From NCBI RefSeq assembly GCF_900100625.1, contig NZ_FMTY01000003.1, positions 193,424-257,423 of the forward strand: DNA of 64,000 nucleotides, given 5' to 3'. Source of the DNA: Flavobacterium saliperosum (GTDB lineage Bacteria; Bacteroidota; Bacteroidia; Flavobacteriales; Flavobacteriaceae). This document shows, one piece after another, positions 1 through 8,783 of this stretch. A program made the position numbers and the translations under genes. Within the stretch, counting starts at the first letter, position 1; every line of letters starts with the position of its first letter. The notes beneath the pieces are model-generated. The model did no database searches, was not told where the DNA came from, and saw only the letters and a program-made list of their open reading frames with translations.

Positions 1-396
1 TTATCGAACACAAACCGATACCATATTGATATCGTTGCAAAAGGGAAAAAATGGCCTACTGTTAAAGAATTTTTTAGTATGTCGCTGACATTTTGCCTAG
101 CCATGTTTGCCTGGATTTTTTTCAGAGCCGAAACCGTTGCGATGGCGATTCAATATATAAAAAATATTTTTCTGTTTAACTTCAAAGGAGGGGTAGCTTA
201 TTTATCGATTGATCGTTATTCCATTGAATTGGTAGGACTGTTGGGTATATTTATTGTTTTCGAATGGGTATCCCGTGAAAAAGAGCATCCTTTTTTCGGT
301 AGGTTTCTTTATATTCGATTAGTATTGGTACTTTTGGGATTATTATTGTTTGGTGCATTTACAAATGCTGCGGATTTTATCTATTTTCAGTTTTAA
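1..396 (+). CDS. MBOAT family O-acyltransferase, C-terminal part
   Basis: Only the last 131 residues are present; the frame is open from base 1, so the gene begins outside the window. The visible part holds the motif FAWIFFRAE, typical of the C-terminal region of AlgI-like membrane-bound O-acyltransferases, then two hydrophobic segments and the terminal FIYFQF. The complete MBOAT protein at 51540-53225 has CWIFFRAKD at the equivalent place and the same FIYFQF end, which supports the family call. MBOAT proteins carry acetyl groups across the inner membrane for O-acetylation of polysaccharides. The stop overlaps the ATG of the next, SGNH-like gene (TAATG), the usual MBOAT-SGNH pairing. Inference: it modifies the polysaccharide made by the genes that follow. 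Confidence 0.85.
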   Translation, partial: LSNTNRYHIDIVAKGKKWPTVKEFFSMSLTFCLAMFAWIFFRAETVAMAIQYIKNIFLFNFKGGVAYLSIDRYSIELVGLLGIFIVFEWVSREKEHPFFGRFLYIRLVLVLLGLLLFGAFTNAADFIYFQF

Positions 397-1283
397 TGAA
401 AAAGTTTTTGTATTCTTTAACGATGGTTTTAGGTAGTGTTATTGTGTTATTATATGCAATGGACTACTTGTTCACTTGTGTGTATGAAACCTCTCAGCCC
501 AGAAATAAGTTCCAATATATCCTTAAACTTAAGCCTCAAACCATTGACTATGTTTTTTTAGGGTCTTCCCGGGTTGCTAACCATATTGCTACAAAAGAAG
601 TGGAGCAATTAACCGGGAGGAAAGCCATTAATTTGGGTATGGAAGGGGCACATTTGGAAGACAATCTGTTGCAGTTGAAGTTGTTATTGCATCAAGGGGT
701 TAAGATAAAAAAACTTTTTTTGCAGGTAGATTATCAGTTTGAAGATGAAGGAAGGTCGCCTATTGCCCTTTCAGATGCCATGCCTTTTATCAAACATCCT
801 GTTGTTAAAGAGCATATGCAATCCATCAATACTCCTGATTTTGAAGCCAATTATTATGTTCCTTTCTACAGGTACATGATGGCAGCTCCTAAAATAGGGT
901 TTCGCGAATTTTTCTTTGCATCGATAAATAAGCAACCTAAAATAGATCCCGGCGAGGGGTTTACGCCGAAAACAGGGAACCATTCTTTCGGGAAATATGC
1001 GCTGCCCTCATCCATTTCCGAAACCAATGCCGCATTGGAAGGCATTAAAAAAATCTGTAAAGACCATCAAATCGAGGTAGTTTTCTTTTGTGCTCCTTTC
1101 TGTTCGGTAACTGAAAATAAAGAGTATATTCGGGAATTAAAAACAAAATTGCCGGAATTAAAAGATTATTCGGCGGGCTATGAAGATGAATTATTTTACG
1201 ATTGTGCACATTTAAACGAAAAAGGAGCGCTTTTCTTTACAAGACAATTGGTTACAAATGAATTACTAAATGAGGAACAATAA
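396..1283 (+). CDS. SGNH-like O-acetyltransferase partner protein
   Basis: A 295-residue protein with one N-terminal hydrophobic segment (about residues 5-27) that would anchor it at the outer face of the inner membrane. FLGSSR puts a candidate nucleophile Ser at about residue 58, in the place of GDS in GDSL enzymes, and DCAHL near the C-terminus gives the Asp-x-x-His pair (D269, H272). That layout matches the DltD/AlgX-type SGNH proteins that work with an MBOAT partner. Its start overlaps the MBOAT stop by one base and its end overlaps the next gene by 14 bases, so the three are translationally coupled. Probable role: transferring acyl groups to an exported polysaccharide. Acceptor and exact reaction cannot be read from sequence. 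Confidence 0.7.
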   Translation: MKKFLYSLTMVLGSVIVLLYAMDYLFTCVYETSQPRNKFQYILKLKPQTIDYVFLGSSRVANHIATKEVEQLTGRKAINLGMEGAHLEDNLLQLKLLLHQGVKIKKLFLQVDYQFEDEGRSPIALSDAMPFIKHPVVKEHMQSINTPDFEANYYVPFYRYMMAAPKIGFREFFFASINKQPKIDPGEGFTPKTGNHSFGKYALPSSISETNAALEGIKKICKDHQIEVVFFCAPFCSVTENKEYIRELKTKLPELKDYSAGYEDELFYDCAHLNEKGALFFTRQLVTNELLNEEQ

Positions 1284-2646
1284 AATTTTACTTTTATTCC
1301 CAGACGGTGTAGGAATCCGGAATTATCTCTATTCGGATGTTTTTAAAAATACCGAAGCGGAATTGATGCTGTTTCACAATTTTGATGATGAAACAGCAGC
1401 CGATGTAAAAAACCTAACCGGGCTTTCTCAGGCATTTAAAATTCCGAAATATAAAGAAACGCTTAAAGAAAAATTTTTAAGGGAGTTGATTTGTTTGTCG
1501 CGTTTGTACAGCAATTCCAAAAAAACAGGAAATCCATCCATCCTCGCCAATTGGAACAGGAAGCATAAAAGTTTTTCTAAAAAAGTTGTTTACAAGGCGA
1601 TTGAAATTATCGCTCCTTTTATAAAAAAATACACTACTATTCTGTCTTTAGAGTCGGTTTATCAAAAAGCCATACGCGCAACCCACTTTTATAATGAGGT
1701 AAGAAGCATACTCGAAAACGTACAGCCGGACATGTTGTTCTGCTCCCATCAAAGAGGGTTGCAATGTGCTACGATTTTTGCTGCAGCATCTGATTTGGGT
1801 ATTGCAACTTCCACGGTGATTTATTCCTGGGACAATCTTCCGAAAGCCCGAATGGCATTGCGCGCCGATAGCTATCTGGTTTGGTCTGATTATATGAAAC
1901 AGGAAATGGCATTGTATTATCCTGAAATCAATCAAGCGCAGGTTTATGTTACCGGAACCCCCCAATTTGAATGTTATGAATCAAATCATTTGATTATTCC
2001 AAAAGACATTTTTTATGATAAATACGGATTGGATCCTAATAAAAAAATAATTTGCTACTCCGGTGATGATATTAAGACATCTCCCGATGATCCGCAATAC
2101 CTTGATGATATCGCCGAAGCATTGATTAAAGCAGGATTGGAAAACGAGTATCAGATTCTTTTACGACGTTGTCCGGTTGATTTGTCGGGTCGATTTGGCG
2201 CTGTCGTAAAAAAACACCATGGGTTAATAAAAGAAGCCCCACCGCTCTGGCTTTTTAAGAATTCGACAGAATGGAGTATGGTGTATCCGTCACGTGACGA
2301 CGTTTCACTTTTGGTAAGTACCGCCTACTATTCTGAAGTTGTTGTTAATGTGGGTTCCACTATGGCTTTTGATTTTGCCATGTTCAATAAACCGTGTGTT
2401 TTTATCAATTATGATCAGGAACACAAAAAAACAAGGAATTGGTCTGTAAAAACAATTTATCAGTACCAGCATTTCAGAAGTATGCCTGATAAAGAAGCAG
2501 TGATTTGGCTCAATCATCCTAATGAGATTGTTGCTAAACTCGTTCAGCCGTTCAACCGTAACGCGATGAAGCAGTGGGAAGCGGTTATTCTTGCCGACTA
2601 TCAAAACGCATCGGCTGCCATCCGAAAACAATTGAAATTAAACTAA
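1270..2646 (+). CDS. Glycosyltransferase-like protein (GT-B, CDP-glycerol transferase-like C-terminus)
   Basis: A 458-residue soluble protein without signal peptide. The second half contains SWDNLPKARMALRAD, then VTGTPQFE, and later NVGSTMAFDFAMFNKPCVF; a Gly-Ser-Thr loop followed by a pocket-closing helix resembles the donor-binding half of GT-B enzymes and of CDP-glycerol glycerophosphotransferases of capsule loci. It begins 14 bases inside the SGNH gene and lies just before a clear GT4 gene, so a role in assembling the same polysaccharide is likely. Sugar specificity is unknown. It could also be a surface-carbohydrate biosynthesis protein without transferase activity. Confidence 0.55.
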   Translation: MRNNKILLLFPDGVGIRNYLYSDVFKNTEAELMLFHNFDDETAADVKNLTGLSQAFKIPKYKETLKEKFLRELICLSRLYSNSKKTGNPSILANWNRKHKSFSKKVVYKAIEIIAPFIKKYTTILSLESVYQKAIRATHFYNEVRSILENVQPDMLFCSHQRGLQCATIFAAASDLGIATSTVIYSWDNLPKARMALRADSYLVWSDYMKQEMALYYPEINQAQVYVTGTPQFECYESNHLIIPKDIFYDKYGLDPNKKIICYSGDDIKTSPDDPQYLDDIAEALIKAGLENEYQILLRRCPVDLSGRFGAVVKKHHGLIKEAPPLWLFKNSTEWSMVYPSRDDVSLLVSTAYYSEVVVNVGSTMAFDFAMFNKPCVFINYDQEHKKTRNWSVKTIYQYQHFRSMPDKEAVIWLNHPNEIVAKLVQPFNRNAMKQWEAVILADYQNASAAIRKQLKLN

Positions 2647-2651
2647 CCGTT

Positions 2652-3806
2652 ATGCACATCTGCTTTATTACTCACGAATATCCCAAATCCGGCTTTCCGC
2701 ATGGCGGATTGGGCAGTTTTGTCAAGACTATCGGGGAAGCTTTGGTAACAAAAGGTATTCGGGTTAGTGTTGTAGGGATGAATTACACTTCCTGTTATGA
2801 GGAAACAACAGCATCAGGTGTTAGCGTTTACCGATTAAAACGAAGTACAGTCAAAGGCTTGTCGTGGTGGTTGAATTTCAAAGCGGTAACTGCTAAAATC
2901 AATGAAATTCATAAACTGCATCCTATTGATATTGTGGAAACCGCCGAATTGGGTTTGGCATTTCTCCCTAAAATAAAAGAGATTAAATACGTTATCCGTC
3001 TGCACGGAGGGCATCATTTTTTTGCCGAAGCCGAAAACAGGGGGGTCAACTGGTGGAAAGGATTTCAGGAGCGACGTTCTTTTGCCAAAGCTGATGCTTT
3101 TATAGCCGTTTCAAAGTATGTGAAAACCCATACCGAAAAGTACCTTTCCTACCGAAATAAACCTTTAGGGTATATTTTCAATCCCATAAATACCGATTTG
3201 TTTCATCCTATTGCGGTACCAACTGTTCCTTTTCAAATTGTATTTGCAGGTACTGTTTGCGAAAAAAAAGGAGTACGTCAATTATTACAGGCTTTTCCTT
3301 TGGTAAAAGAACAATTTCCCGCTGCAACTTTAGACATTTATGGCAGGGATTGGTTGTTCCCGGATGGGAGTTCTTACCGGCAAATGTTAATGGAAAAAGA
3401 GTTGCCTAAACTTGGAGACTTTGCGACTTCGGTTCATTTTCATGGTGCGATAGCCTTTGAATCTCTCCCTTCTAAATATGCACAAGCGAATGTGTGTGTG
3501 TTTCCTTCTCATATGGAAACTCTTGGTTTGGTGGCTCCGGAAGCTATGGCAATGGGGAAACCCGTGATTTTTACTGATAGAGGTCCCGGTCCTGAAATCA
3601 TTACGGATACCGTTACCGGGTTGTTGTGCAATCCCTTGGATTCTCAGGATATCGCTGAAAAAATCCTTTGGGTGTTTGAACATGAAGCCTTGGCTTCGGA
3701 AATGGGTGAAAAAGCCTCTCGTGAGATAAGTTCCCGTTTTGCGGTGGATGCCGTATTAAATAAGAATATTGATTTTTTTAAATCATTGATAGGTAAAAAA
3801 ATATAA
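2652..3806 (+). CDS. Glycosyltransferase family 4
   Basis: 384 residues from the ATG at 2652; the frame is open further upstream, but this ATG starts MHICFITHEYPKSGFPHGG, the normal N-terminus of a GT4 enzyme with its glycine-rich acceptor loop, and it follows the preceding stop by five bases. The C-terminal half has VFAGTVCEKKGVRQLLQAF and the EX7E signature at E289 to E297, followed by AMAMGKPVIFTD. These bind the nucleotide-sugar donor. It is a retaining, cytoplasmic enzyme adding one sugar to a lipid-linked repeat unit. Donor and acceptor are not predictable here. Confidence 0.9.
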   Translation: MHICFITHEYPKSGFPHGGLGSFVKTIGEALVTKGIRVSVVGMNYTSCYEETTASGVSVYRLKRSTVKGLSWWLNFKAVTAKINEIHKLHPIDIVETAELGLAFLPKIKEIKYVIRLHGGHHFFAEAENRGVNWWKGFQERRSFAKADAFIAVSKYVKTHTEKYLSYRNKPLGYIFNPINTDLFHPIAVPTVPFQIVFAGTVCEKKGVRQLLQAFPLVKEQFPAATLDIYGRDWLFPDGSSYRQMLMEKELPKLGDFATSVHFHGAIAFESLPSKYAQANVCVFPSHMETLGLVAPEAMAMGKPVIFTDRGPGPEIITDTVTGLLCNPLDSQDIAEKILWVFEHEALASEMGEKASREISSRFAVDAVLNKNIDFFKSLIGKKI

Positions 3807-3830
3807 CTTTAGCGACAAATAACAGAATTT

Positions 3831-4640
3831 ATGAAGACGGAAGCGGAAATTATTGAAATCAACAAAAAACAAAAAGAGTTTTACAACCATAAAAAGAAGA
3901 ACTTACCCACCCGTATGTGGTCGTTTGTTAGAGAGAAAACCTTAAAGCAAATCCGCAGGGATATTGGGGTTTTGAATCAATCCTATGATTTACACAAGGA
4001 ATGGTTTGGGGATCTGACTCATAAAAAAGTATTGGATCTTGGTTGTTTTTCAGGAAATAATCTGAGTCTTTATCTGGCTGAAAACAGTAAGGAGTATATT
4101 GGATTGGATTTGAGTGATCTGGCTATTGCCAAACTGAACGAGCGTTTAAAGAACATCCCGACAGCGAAAGCCATCGCTGCCGATTTCCTGTCCGAAACGG
4201 ATTTTCCAGATAAGGATTTTGACGTGATTTATGCTTATGGGGTATTGCATCATTTCCAAAACCCCGATGTGTTAATCAATAAATTAAACGAAAAACTGGC
4301 TTCCGGAGGCATCATCGTTAGTTACGATCCTTTGGAAACCAGCCTGCCTATCAAAATCTTAAGAATGCTTTACCGTCCTTTCCAATCTGATAAGGATTGG
4401 GAATGGCCTTTTACCAAAAAAACCTATTACAAGTTTCACAACACGTTTAAGGTTATCGAGCGTCATGGAGTTTTAGGTCAGGCAAAATGGTATTTTTTAA
4501 TCAATCTGCTGCCGCTGTCTGACGCCAAAAAACAGGAAATCGGAAAGAAATGGCATAAAAAAGACTGGGAGTTATCTGTGAATTCTGACAGTCATCTGTT
4601 TAGTTGCATGCAGTTAACCATGGTCATGCAGAAAAAATAA
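3831..4640 (+). CDS. Class I SAM-dependent methyltransferase
   Basis: 269 residues. Motif I is VLDLGCFSGNN (about residues 68-78), the acidic loop after the second strand is GLDLSDLAI, and AYGVLHHFQNPD is the motif IV region; together these are a standard Methyltransf_11/25 SAM-binding fold. The C-terminal third is rich in aromatic and basic residues. It sits between glycosyltransferase genes on the same strand, which suggests methylation of a sugar or of a polysaccharide precursor. The TAnnTTTG-like string about 20 bases upstream (TAACTTTA) is imperfect, so no internal promoter is claimed. Confidence 0.85.
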   Translation: MKTEAEIIEINKKQKEFYNHKKKNLPTRMWSFVREKTLKQIRRDIGVLNQSYDLHKEWFGDLTHKKVLDLGCFSGNNLSLYLAENSKEYIGLDLSDLAIAKLNERLKNIPTAKAIAADFLSETDFPDKDFDVIYAYGVLHHFQNPDVLINKLNEKLASGGIIVSYDPLETSLPIKILRMLYRPFQSDKDWEWPFTKKTYYKFHNTFKVIERHGVLGQAKWYFLINLLPLSDAKKQEIGKKWHKKDWELSVNSDSHLFSCMQLTMVMQKK

Positions 4641-4651
4641 CAATAATCGGA

Positions 4652-5206
4652 ATGACTTTTTTAGCATTAATAGCGTCTGATTATAAAAAATATAAAAAAT
4701 ACGGGGGTAATTTTATTACAATCGTATTTTTTACACAGGGTTTTTGGGCATTGTTTCAATACCGTATAGCCCACGGTATTTTTTCAAGCATAACTATTCC
4801 TTTACTTAGGCAGTTATTGCTTTTCGTTTGCTTGTTATGGCAAAAAGGAATTGAAGTGACCACCGGTATTTCGATTCCTGCTTCAGCCAAAATCGGACAT
4901 TCTTTTTATATAGGGCACTTTGGCGGTATTATTTTGAATTCGAATGCGGTTATAGGCAACAATTGTAATATTTCACAAGGGGTAACTATTGGGGTTTCCG
5001 GAATTGGCGAGAGGAGAGGCGTTCCGCTTATCGGTAACAATGTTTATGTTGGCGCCAACAGTGTTGTGGCCGGTAAAATAATCATAGAAGATAATGTACT
5101 CGTGGGAGCCTGTTCCTTGGTTACATCCGACATTAAGACTAACAGTGTGGTGTTGGGTGTTCCGGCAATAGTGGTTTCCGATAAAAGTTCGGAGGGTTAT
5201 ATATAA
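4652..5206 (+). CDS. Serine acetyltransferase-like hexapeptide-repeat protein
   Basis: 184 residues from the ATG at 4652 (MTFLALIASDYKKYKKYGG); the longer in-frame start at 4604 would run inside the methyltransferase gene and adds no family-like sequence. The C-terminal half is a left-handed beta-helix: IPASAKIGHSFYIGHFGG, then VIGNNCNISQGVTIG, IGNNVYVGANSVVAG and VPA near the end, as in CysE/LpxA-type acyltransferases. The N-terminal half is hydrophobic. CysE-like short proteins inside polysaccharide loci usually acetylate a sugar rather than serine, which I infer here. The stop overlaps the next ATG (TAATG). Confidence 0.82.
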   Translation: MTFLALIASDYKKYKKYGGNFITIVFFTQGFWALFQYRIAHGIFSSITIPLLRQLLLFVCLLWQKGIEVTTGISIPASAKIGHSFYIGHFGGIILNSNAVIGNNCNISQGVTIGVSGIGERRGVPLIGNNVYVGANSVVAGKIIIEDNVLVGACSLVTSDIKTNSVVLGVPAIVVSDKSSEGYI

Positions 5207-6324
5207 TGAAATTATTGATTGTTTCAGGCGCACCATTAATTCCTTCTTCCGCCGGATGGAAAGCTTATGGCCCTTACGTAAAGGAAATGGAGCTTTGGGC
5301 TAAATATGCGGATGAGATGCAATTCTGTTGTCCTGTTTGGGAAACCGATAGGGGATTGCTCATTTCTGAAATTCCATTTGACACACTAAAGCCGATTCCG
5401 TTACGGGAATTTGATATTAAATCGGTTAAACAGGGAATAAAGGCTGTTTATGCGGCGCTATTGAATTTTTGGATTATCATAAAAGCAATGCGTAATGCCA
5501 ATCATATTCATCTTCGCTGCCCGGGCAATATCGGATTGTTGGGCTGTCTGGTTCAGATTTTATTTCCCAATACACCCAAAACCGCTAAATATGCCGGAAA
5601 CTGGGATCCCAATGCCAAACAACCGTTGAGTTATCGCATTCAGAAGTGGATTTTAAGCAACACGTTTCTGACCCGCAACATGCAGGTTTTGGTCTATGGG
5701 GAATGGGAGGGAAGTTCGAAAAATATTAAGCCTTTTTTTACGGCTTCGTATAAGGAAAGCGATAAGCACGGTGTTGTGATAAGAAAAATGCAGGAGACCA
5801 TTCGTTTTCTGTTTGTAGGAACATTAACGGAAGGGAAACGTCCTTTGTATGCGGTCCAGCTCGTTGAACAATTATTACATTTAGGATATTTGGTGCATTT
5901 GGATTTGTATGGTGAAGGAAAAGAAAGGTCTGTCTTAGTCGATTATATACAAAATAACGAATTACGGGACTTTATACTTTTACACGGCAATCAACCCGCG
6001 GAAACTGTTCAGAAAGCTTATCAGGAAAGTCATTTTTTATTATTGCCCTCTAAAAGCGAAGGTTGGCCGAAAGTGGTGGCGGAAGCTATGTTTTGGGGCT
6101 GTGTACCTGTTGCCAGTTCCGTTTCCTGTGTGCCTACCATGTTGGATAAAGGGAATCGGGGTGTCGTGTTGGCGATGGTTATTAATGAAGATTGTGCTAA
6201 GCTAAAAGATTTCATAGACGATAATGAAAAGTATCAAATTGTTGCTGAAAAAGGTATGCAATGGTCACGTAAATATACTTTGGACTATTTTGAAACTGAA
6301 ATAAAAGCGTTGTTGAAACGTTGA
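5206..6324 (+). CDS. Glycosyltransferase family 4
   Basis: 372 residues. The N-terminal strand reads MKLLIVSGAPLIPSSAGWKA. The donor half has FLFVGTLTEGKRPLYAVQL, LDLYGEGKER and the EX7E signature at E285 to E293 (EGWPKVVAE) followed by AMFWGCVPVAS. It is translationally coupled to the acetyltransferase gene upstream by a one-base overlap. Role: cytoplasmic addition of a sugar during assembly of the surface polysaccharide; the donor is unknown. Confidence 0.87.
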   Translation: MKLLIVSGAPLIPSSAGWKAYGPYVKEMELWAKYADEMQFCCPVWETDRGLLISEIPFDTLKPIPLREFDIKSVKQGIKAVYAALLNFWIIIKAMRNANHIHLRCPGNIGLLGCLVQILFPNTPKTAKYAGNWDPNAKQPLSYRIQKWILSNTFLTRNMQVLVYGEWEGSSKNIKPFFTASYKESDKHGVVIRKMQETIRFLFVGTLTEGKRPLYAVQLVEQLLHLGYLVHLDLYGEGKERSVLVDYIQNNELRDFILLHGNQPAETVQKAYQESHFLLLPSKSEGWPKVVAEAMFWGCVPVASSVSCVPTMLDKGNRGVVLAMVINEDCAKLKDFIDDNEKYQIVAEKGMQWSRKYTLDYFETEIKALLKR

Positions 6325-6369
6325 TGTTTTTAATAAGCCATCGAAATAATTTAATAATAAAGTAAGACA

Positions 6370-7437
6370 GTGCGAATTCTTCAATTAATAGACAGTCTGG
6401 AAGCGGGCGGAGCGGAACGTATGGCCGTAAACTATGCTAATGCACTAGTTTCACGTACAGAAATTTCCGCATTGGTTGTATCGCGAAAAGAAGGGGCTTT
6501 ACGGGAAAGTCTTTTCGAAGCGGTTCCGTATCTTTTTTTGAACCGTACAAAGGTAATCGATCTTAAAGCCTTGTGGAAGCTCCGGAAATTTGTTGTGCAA
6601 AATAACATCGAATGGCTTCATGCGCACGGGACCTCTTTTTTTATGGCGGTGTTACTCAAATTGGTTTATCCGAAACTCAAAATCGTATGGCACGATCATA
6701 ATGGAAACAGGGTCAAAATGAAAGGGCATGACAACAGGATGCTTATTGTGTGTTCTTACTTTTTTAATCGTGTCCTTGTAGTTAATGAAGAATTGAAAGT
6801 TTGGGCAACCCGGCATTTGAAATGCAATCAAGTGCTCTATCTTCCCAATTTTACGGTGGTAAACAATAAAGAGCGCGGACAAACCTTATTGAAAGGGATC
6901 TCGGGAAAAAGAATCGTCTGCCTTGCAAACCTTCGTCATCCAAAGAATCACATCACGCTGTTAGAGGCATTTCATACTTCCGGTCTTGCGGCAAGCGGAT
7001 GGACTCTCCACCTGATTGGCAAAGATAGTCTGGATGCTTATTCTGAGGAACTGAAAGTTTATATCAAGGAGAATTCGCTTCCGGAAAGTGTGTTTGTATA
7101 TGGAGGACGCAACGATATTTTTCCCATACTTCAACAGGCCACCATAGGCGTATTGGTCTCCACTTATGAGGGGTTCCCGGTAACGTTACTGGAATACGGC
7201 CTTTCCGGACTGGCTGTTATTGCTTCGGATGTTGGGTATTGTTCCGAAATAATCAACGGTACTGAAAACGGATTGCTTTTCGATCCTAAAGAAACGGCAC
7301 AGTTACGCGAAAAATTAGTAGTTTTGGCGGAGAATGAAGGTTTGCGAAAGGAATTTGGAGCGGCATTGGCTGCTACGATAGCAAAACGGTTTTCGGAACA
7401 GACTGTGATCGCAGATTTTCTGCATTTTATACATTGA
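6370..7437 (+). CDS. Glycosyltransferase family 4
   Basis: 355 residues starting with GTG at 6370; MRILQLIDSLEAGGAERMA is the classical GT4 N-terminus with the GGAER acceptor loop, so this start is convincing although not ATG. The donor half contains RIVCLANLRHPKNH, the EX7E signature at E267 to E275 (EGFPVTLLE) and GLAVIASDVG. Of the four GT4 genes here it is the most canonical. The stop codon overlaps the TTG start of the following membrane protein. Sugar specificity is unknown. Confidence 0.88.
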   Translation: MRILQLIDSLEAGGAERMAVNYANALVSRTEISALVVSRKEGALRESLFEAVPYLFLNRTKVIDLKALWKLRKFVVQNNIEWLHAHGTSFFMAVLLKLVYPKLKIVWHDHNGNRVKMKGHDNRMLIVCSYFFNRVLVVNEELKVWATRHLKCNQVLYLPNFTVVNNKERGQTLLKGISGKRIVCLANLRHPKNHITLLEAFHTSGLAASGWTLHLIGKDSLDAYSEELKVYIKENSLPESVFVYGGRNDIFPILQQATIGVLVSTYEGFPVTLLEYGLSGLAVIASDVGYCSEIINGTENGLLFDPKETAQLREKLVVLAENEGLRKEFGAALAATIAKRFSEQTVIADFLHFIH

Positions 7438-8783
7438 TTTTGGGAAAAGGGAAATTAACATATACCGCACTGATACTCATCCACATCGGCATTGGACTGG
7501 TTGTCTATTTGCTTCCTTTTTTATCCAAAATATACAGTCTCCTGATGTTGGCCGTAGGGTTGGTCTATGTCGTAAAAACCAGAAATAAAAATAATGAGGT
7601 TTTGTTTGTGTCGGCTTACCTGGTTGGCAGTGAGGTTTTTTTAAGGATGACTGAAGGAAATCCCTTTCACGAGCTAACTAAATATTCCGTGATAATTTTT
7701 ATGATACTCGGAATGTTTTACAGCGGTATTTCTAAAGGCGGTTTGCCCTTTTGGGTGTATTTGATTTTTTTGATTCCCGGAGTTTTTGTAGCCACCGAAA
7801 CACTTAATTTTCATACCGATATCCGTAAGGCTATTATGTTTAATCTTTCGGGACCGCTTTGTTTGGGATTTGCCGCCATTTATTGTCACCGGCGCCGATT
7901 TACTTTAGAAGCGTTGAATAATCTGCTGTTAGTCATTGCACTTCCAATTGTGTCCACGCTAACCTATATTTTTCTATATACGCCTAGTATCAAAGAGGTG
8001 GTTACTGATACCCAGTCGAATCATGAAACCTCGGGCGGATTTGGTCCCAATCAGGTAGCTACCATATTGGGGTTAGGTGTTTTTATATTTTTTACCCGAA
8101 TTGTACTTAAATCAAAGAGTAAATGGCTGCTTTTCTTTAATGTAGTGCTTTGTGTTTTAATGACTTTCAGGGGAATCGTAACCTTTTCGAGAGGAGGGAT
8201 GATGACAGCAGGACTTATGGTAGTCCTCTTTCTTGGGGTGCTCTATTTTTTTATGGGTAACCAAAGCAGGTTTAAAATACTGCAAACGGTTTCTTTCGGA
8301 TTCCTGTTACTTATGGGTGTATGGCTGTACAGTTCGTCGCAGACCAGCGGGCTAATCGAACGACGTTATGCCAATGAAGGGGTGCACGGGAATAAAAAGG
8401 AAAGTCAGTTGTCCGGAAGGGAAGATTTGATTTCTTCGGAGTTAAAAATGTTTCTCGACAATCCGATTCTTGGTATCGGGGTGGGAAAGAACAAAGAATT
8501 TCGTGAGGAAACCACCGGTATTCAGGCGGCATCTCACAATGAAATTACCCGTATGCTTGCCGAACACGGTAGTTTCGGTTTGATAGGGTTTATTATTTTG
8601 CTCATCGTTCCCTTTGTCTTGTATCTGGACAATAAGATGCATATTTACATGCTTTCTTTTTATGTTTTCTGGTTACTGACGCTTAATCACGCGGCGATGC
8701 GAACGGCGGCTCCGGCTTTTATTTATGCCTTAACCCTTTTAAAAATTTATGCCCTTGAAAAACCTGTTGTACATAGGGAATAA
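7434..8783 (+). CDS. O-antigen ligase/polymerase-like membrane protein (Wzy_C)
   Basis: 449 residues with about ten to twelve hydrophobic segments. The large periplasmic loop before the last helices contains NPILGIGVGKNKEF and SHNEITRMLAEHGSFG, the characteristic Wzy_C signature of O-antigen ligases and polymerases. The start is taken as TTG at 7434, overlapping the previous stop; the first in-frame ATG lies about 37 residues later and would remove the first transmembrane segment. Role: polymerising repeat units or attaching the polysaccharide on the periplasmic side. Polymerase or ligase cannot be decided from sequence alone. Confidence 0.82.
   Translation: MILGKGKLTYTALILIHIGIGLVVYLLPFLSKIYSLLMLAVGLVYVVKTRNKNNEVLFVSAYLVGSEVFLRMTEGNPFHELTKYSVIIFMILGMFYSGISKGGLPFWVYLIFLIPGVFVATETLNFHTDIRKAIMFNLSGPLCLGFAAIYCHRRRFTLEALNNLLLVIALPIVSTLTYIFLYTPSIKEVVTDTQSNHETSGGFGPNQVATILGLGVFIFFTRIVLKSKSKWLLFFNVVLCVLMTFRGIVTFSRGGMMTAGLMVVLFLGVLYFFMGNQSRFKILQTVSFGFLLLMGVWLYSSSQTSGLIERRYANEGVHGNKKESQLSGREDLISSELKMFLDNPILGIGVGKNKEFREETTGIQAASHNEITRMLAEHGSFGLIGFIILLIVPFVLYLDNKMHIYMLSFYVFWLLTLNHAAMRTAAPAFIYALTLLKIYALEKPVVHRE

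Noticed and set aside
4652-5206. Cysteine-biosynthetic CysE
   Set aside because: The N-terminal CysE helical domain is absent and the gene lies in a polysaccharide locus; an acetyltransferase for a sugar is more likely.
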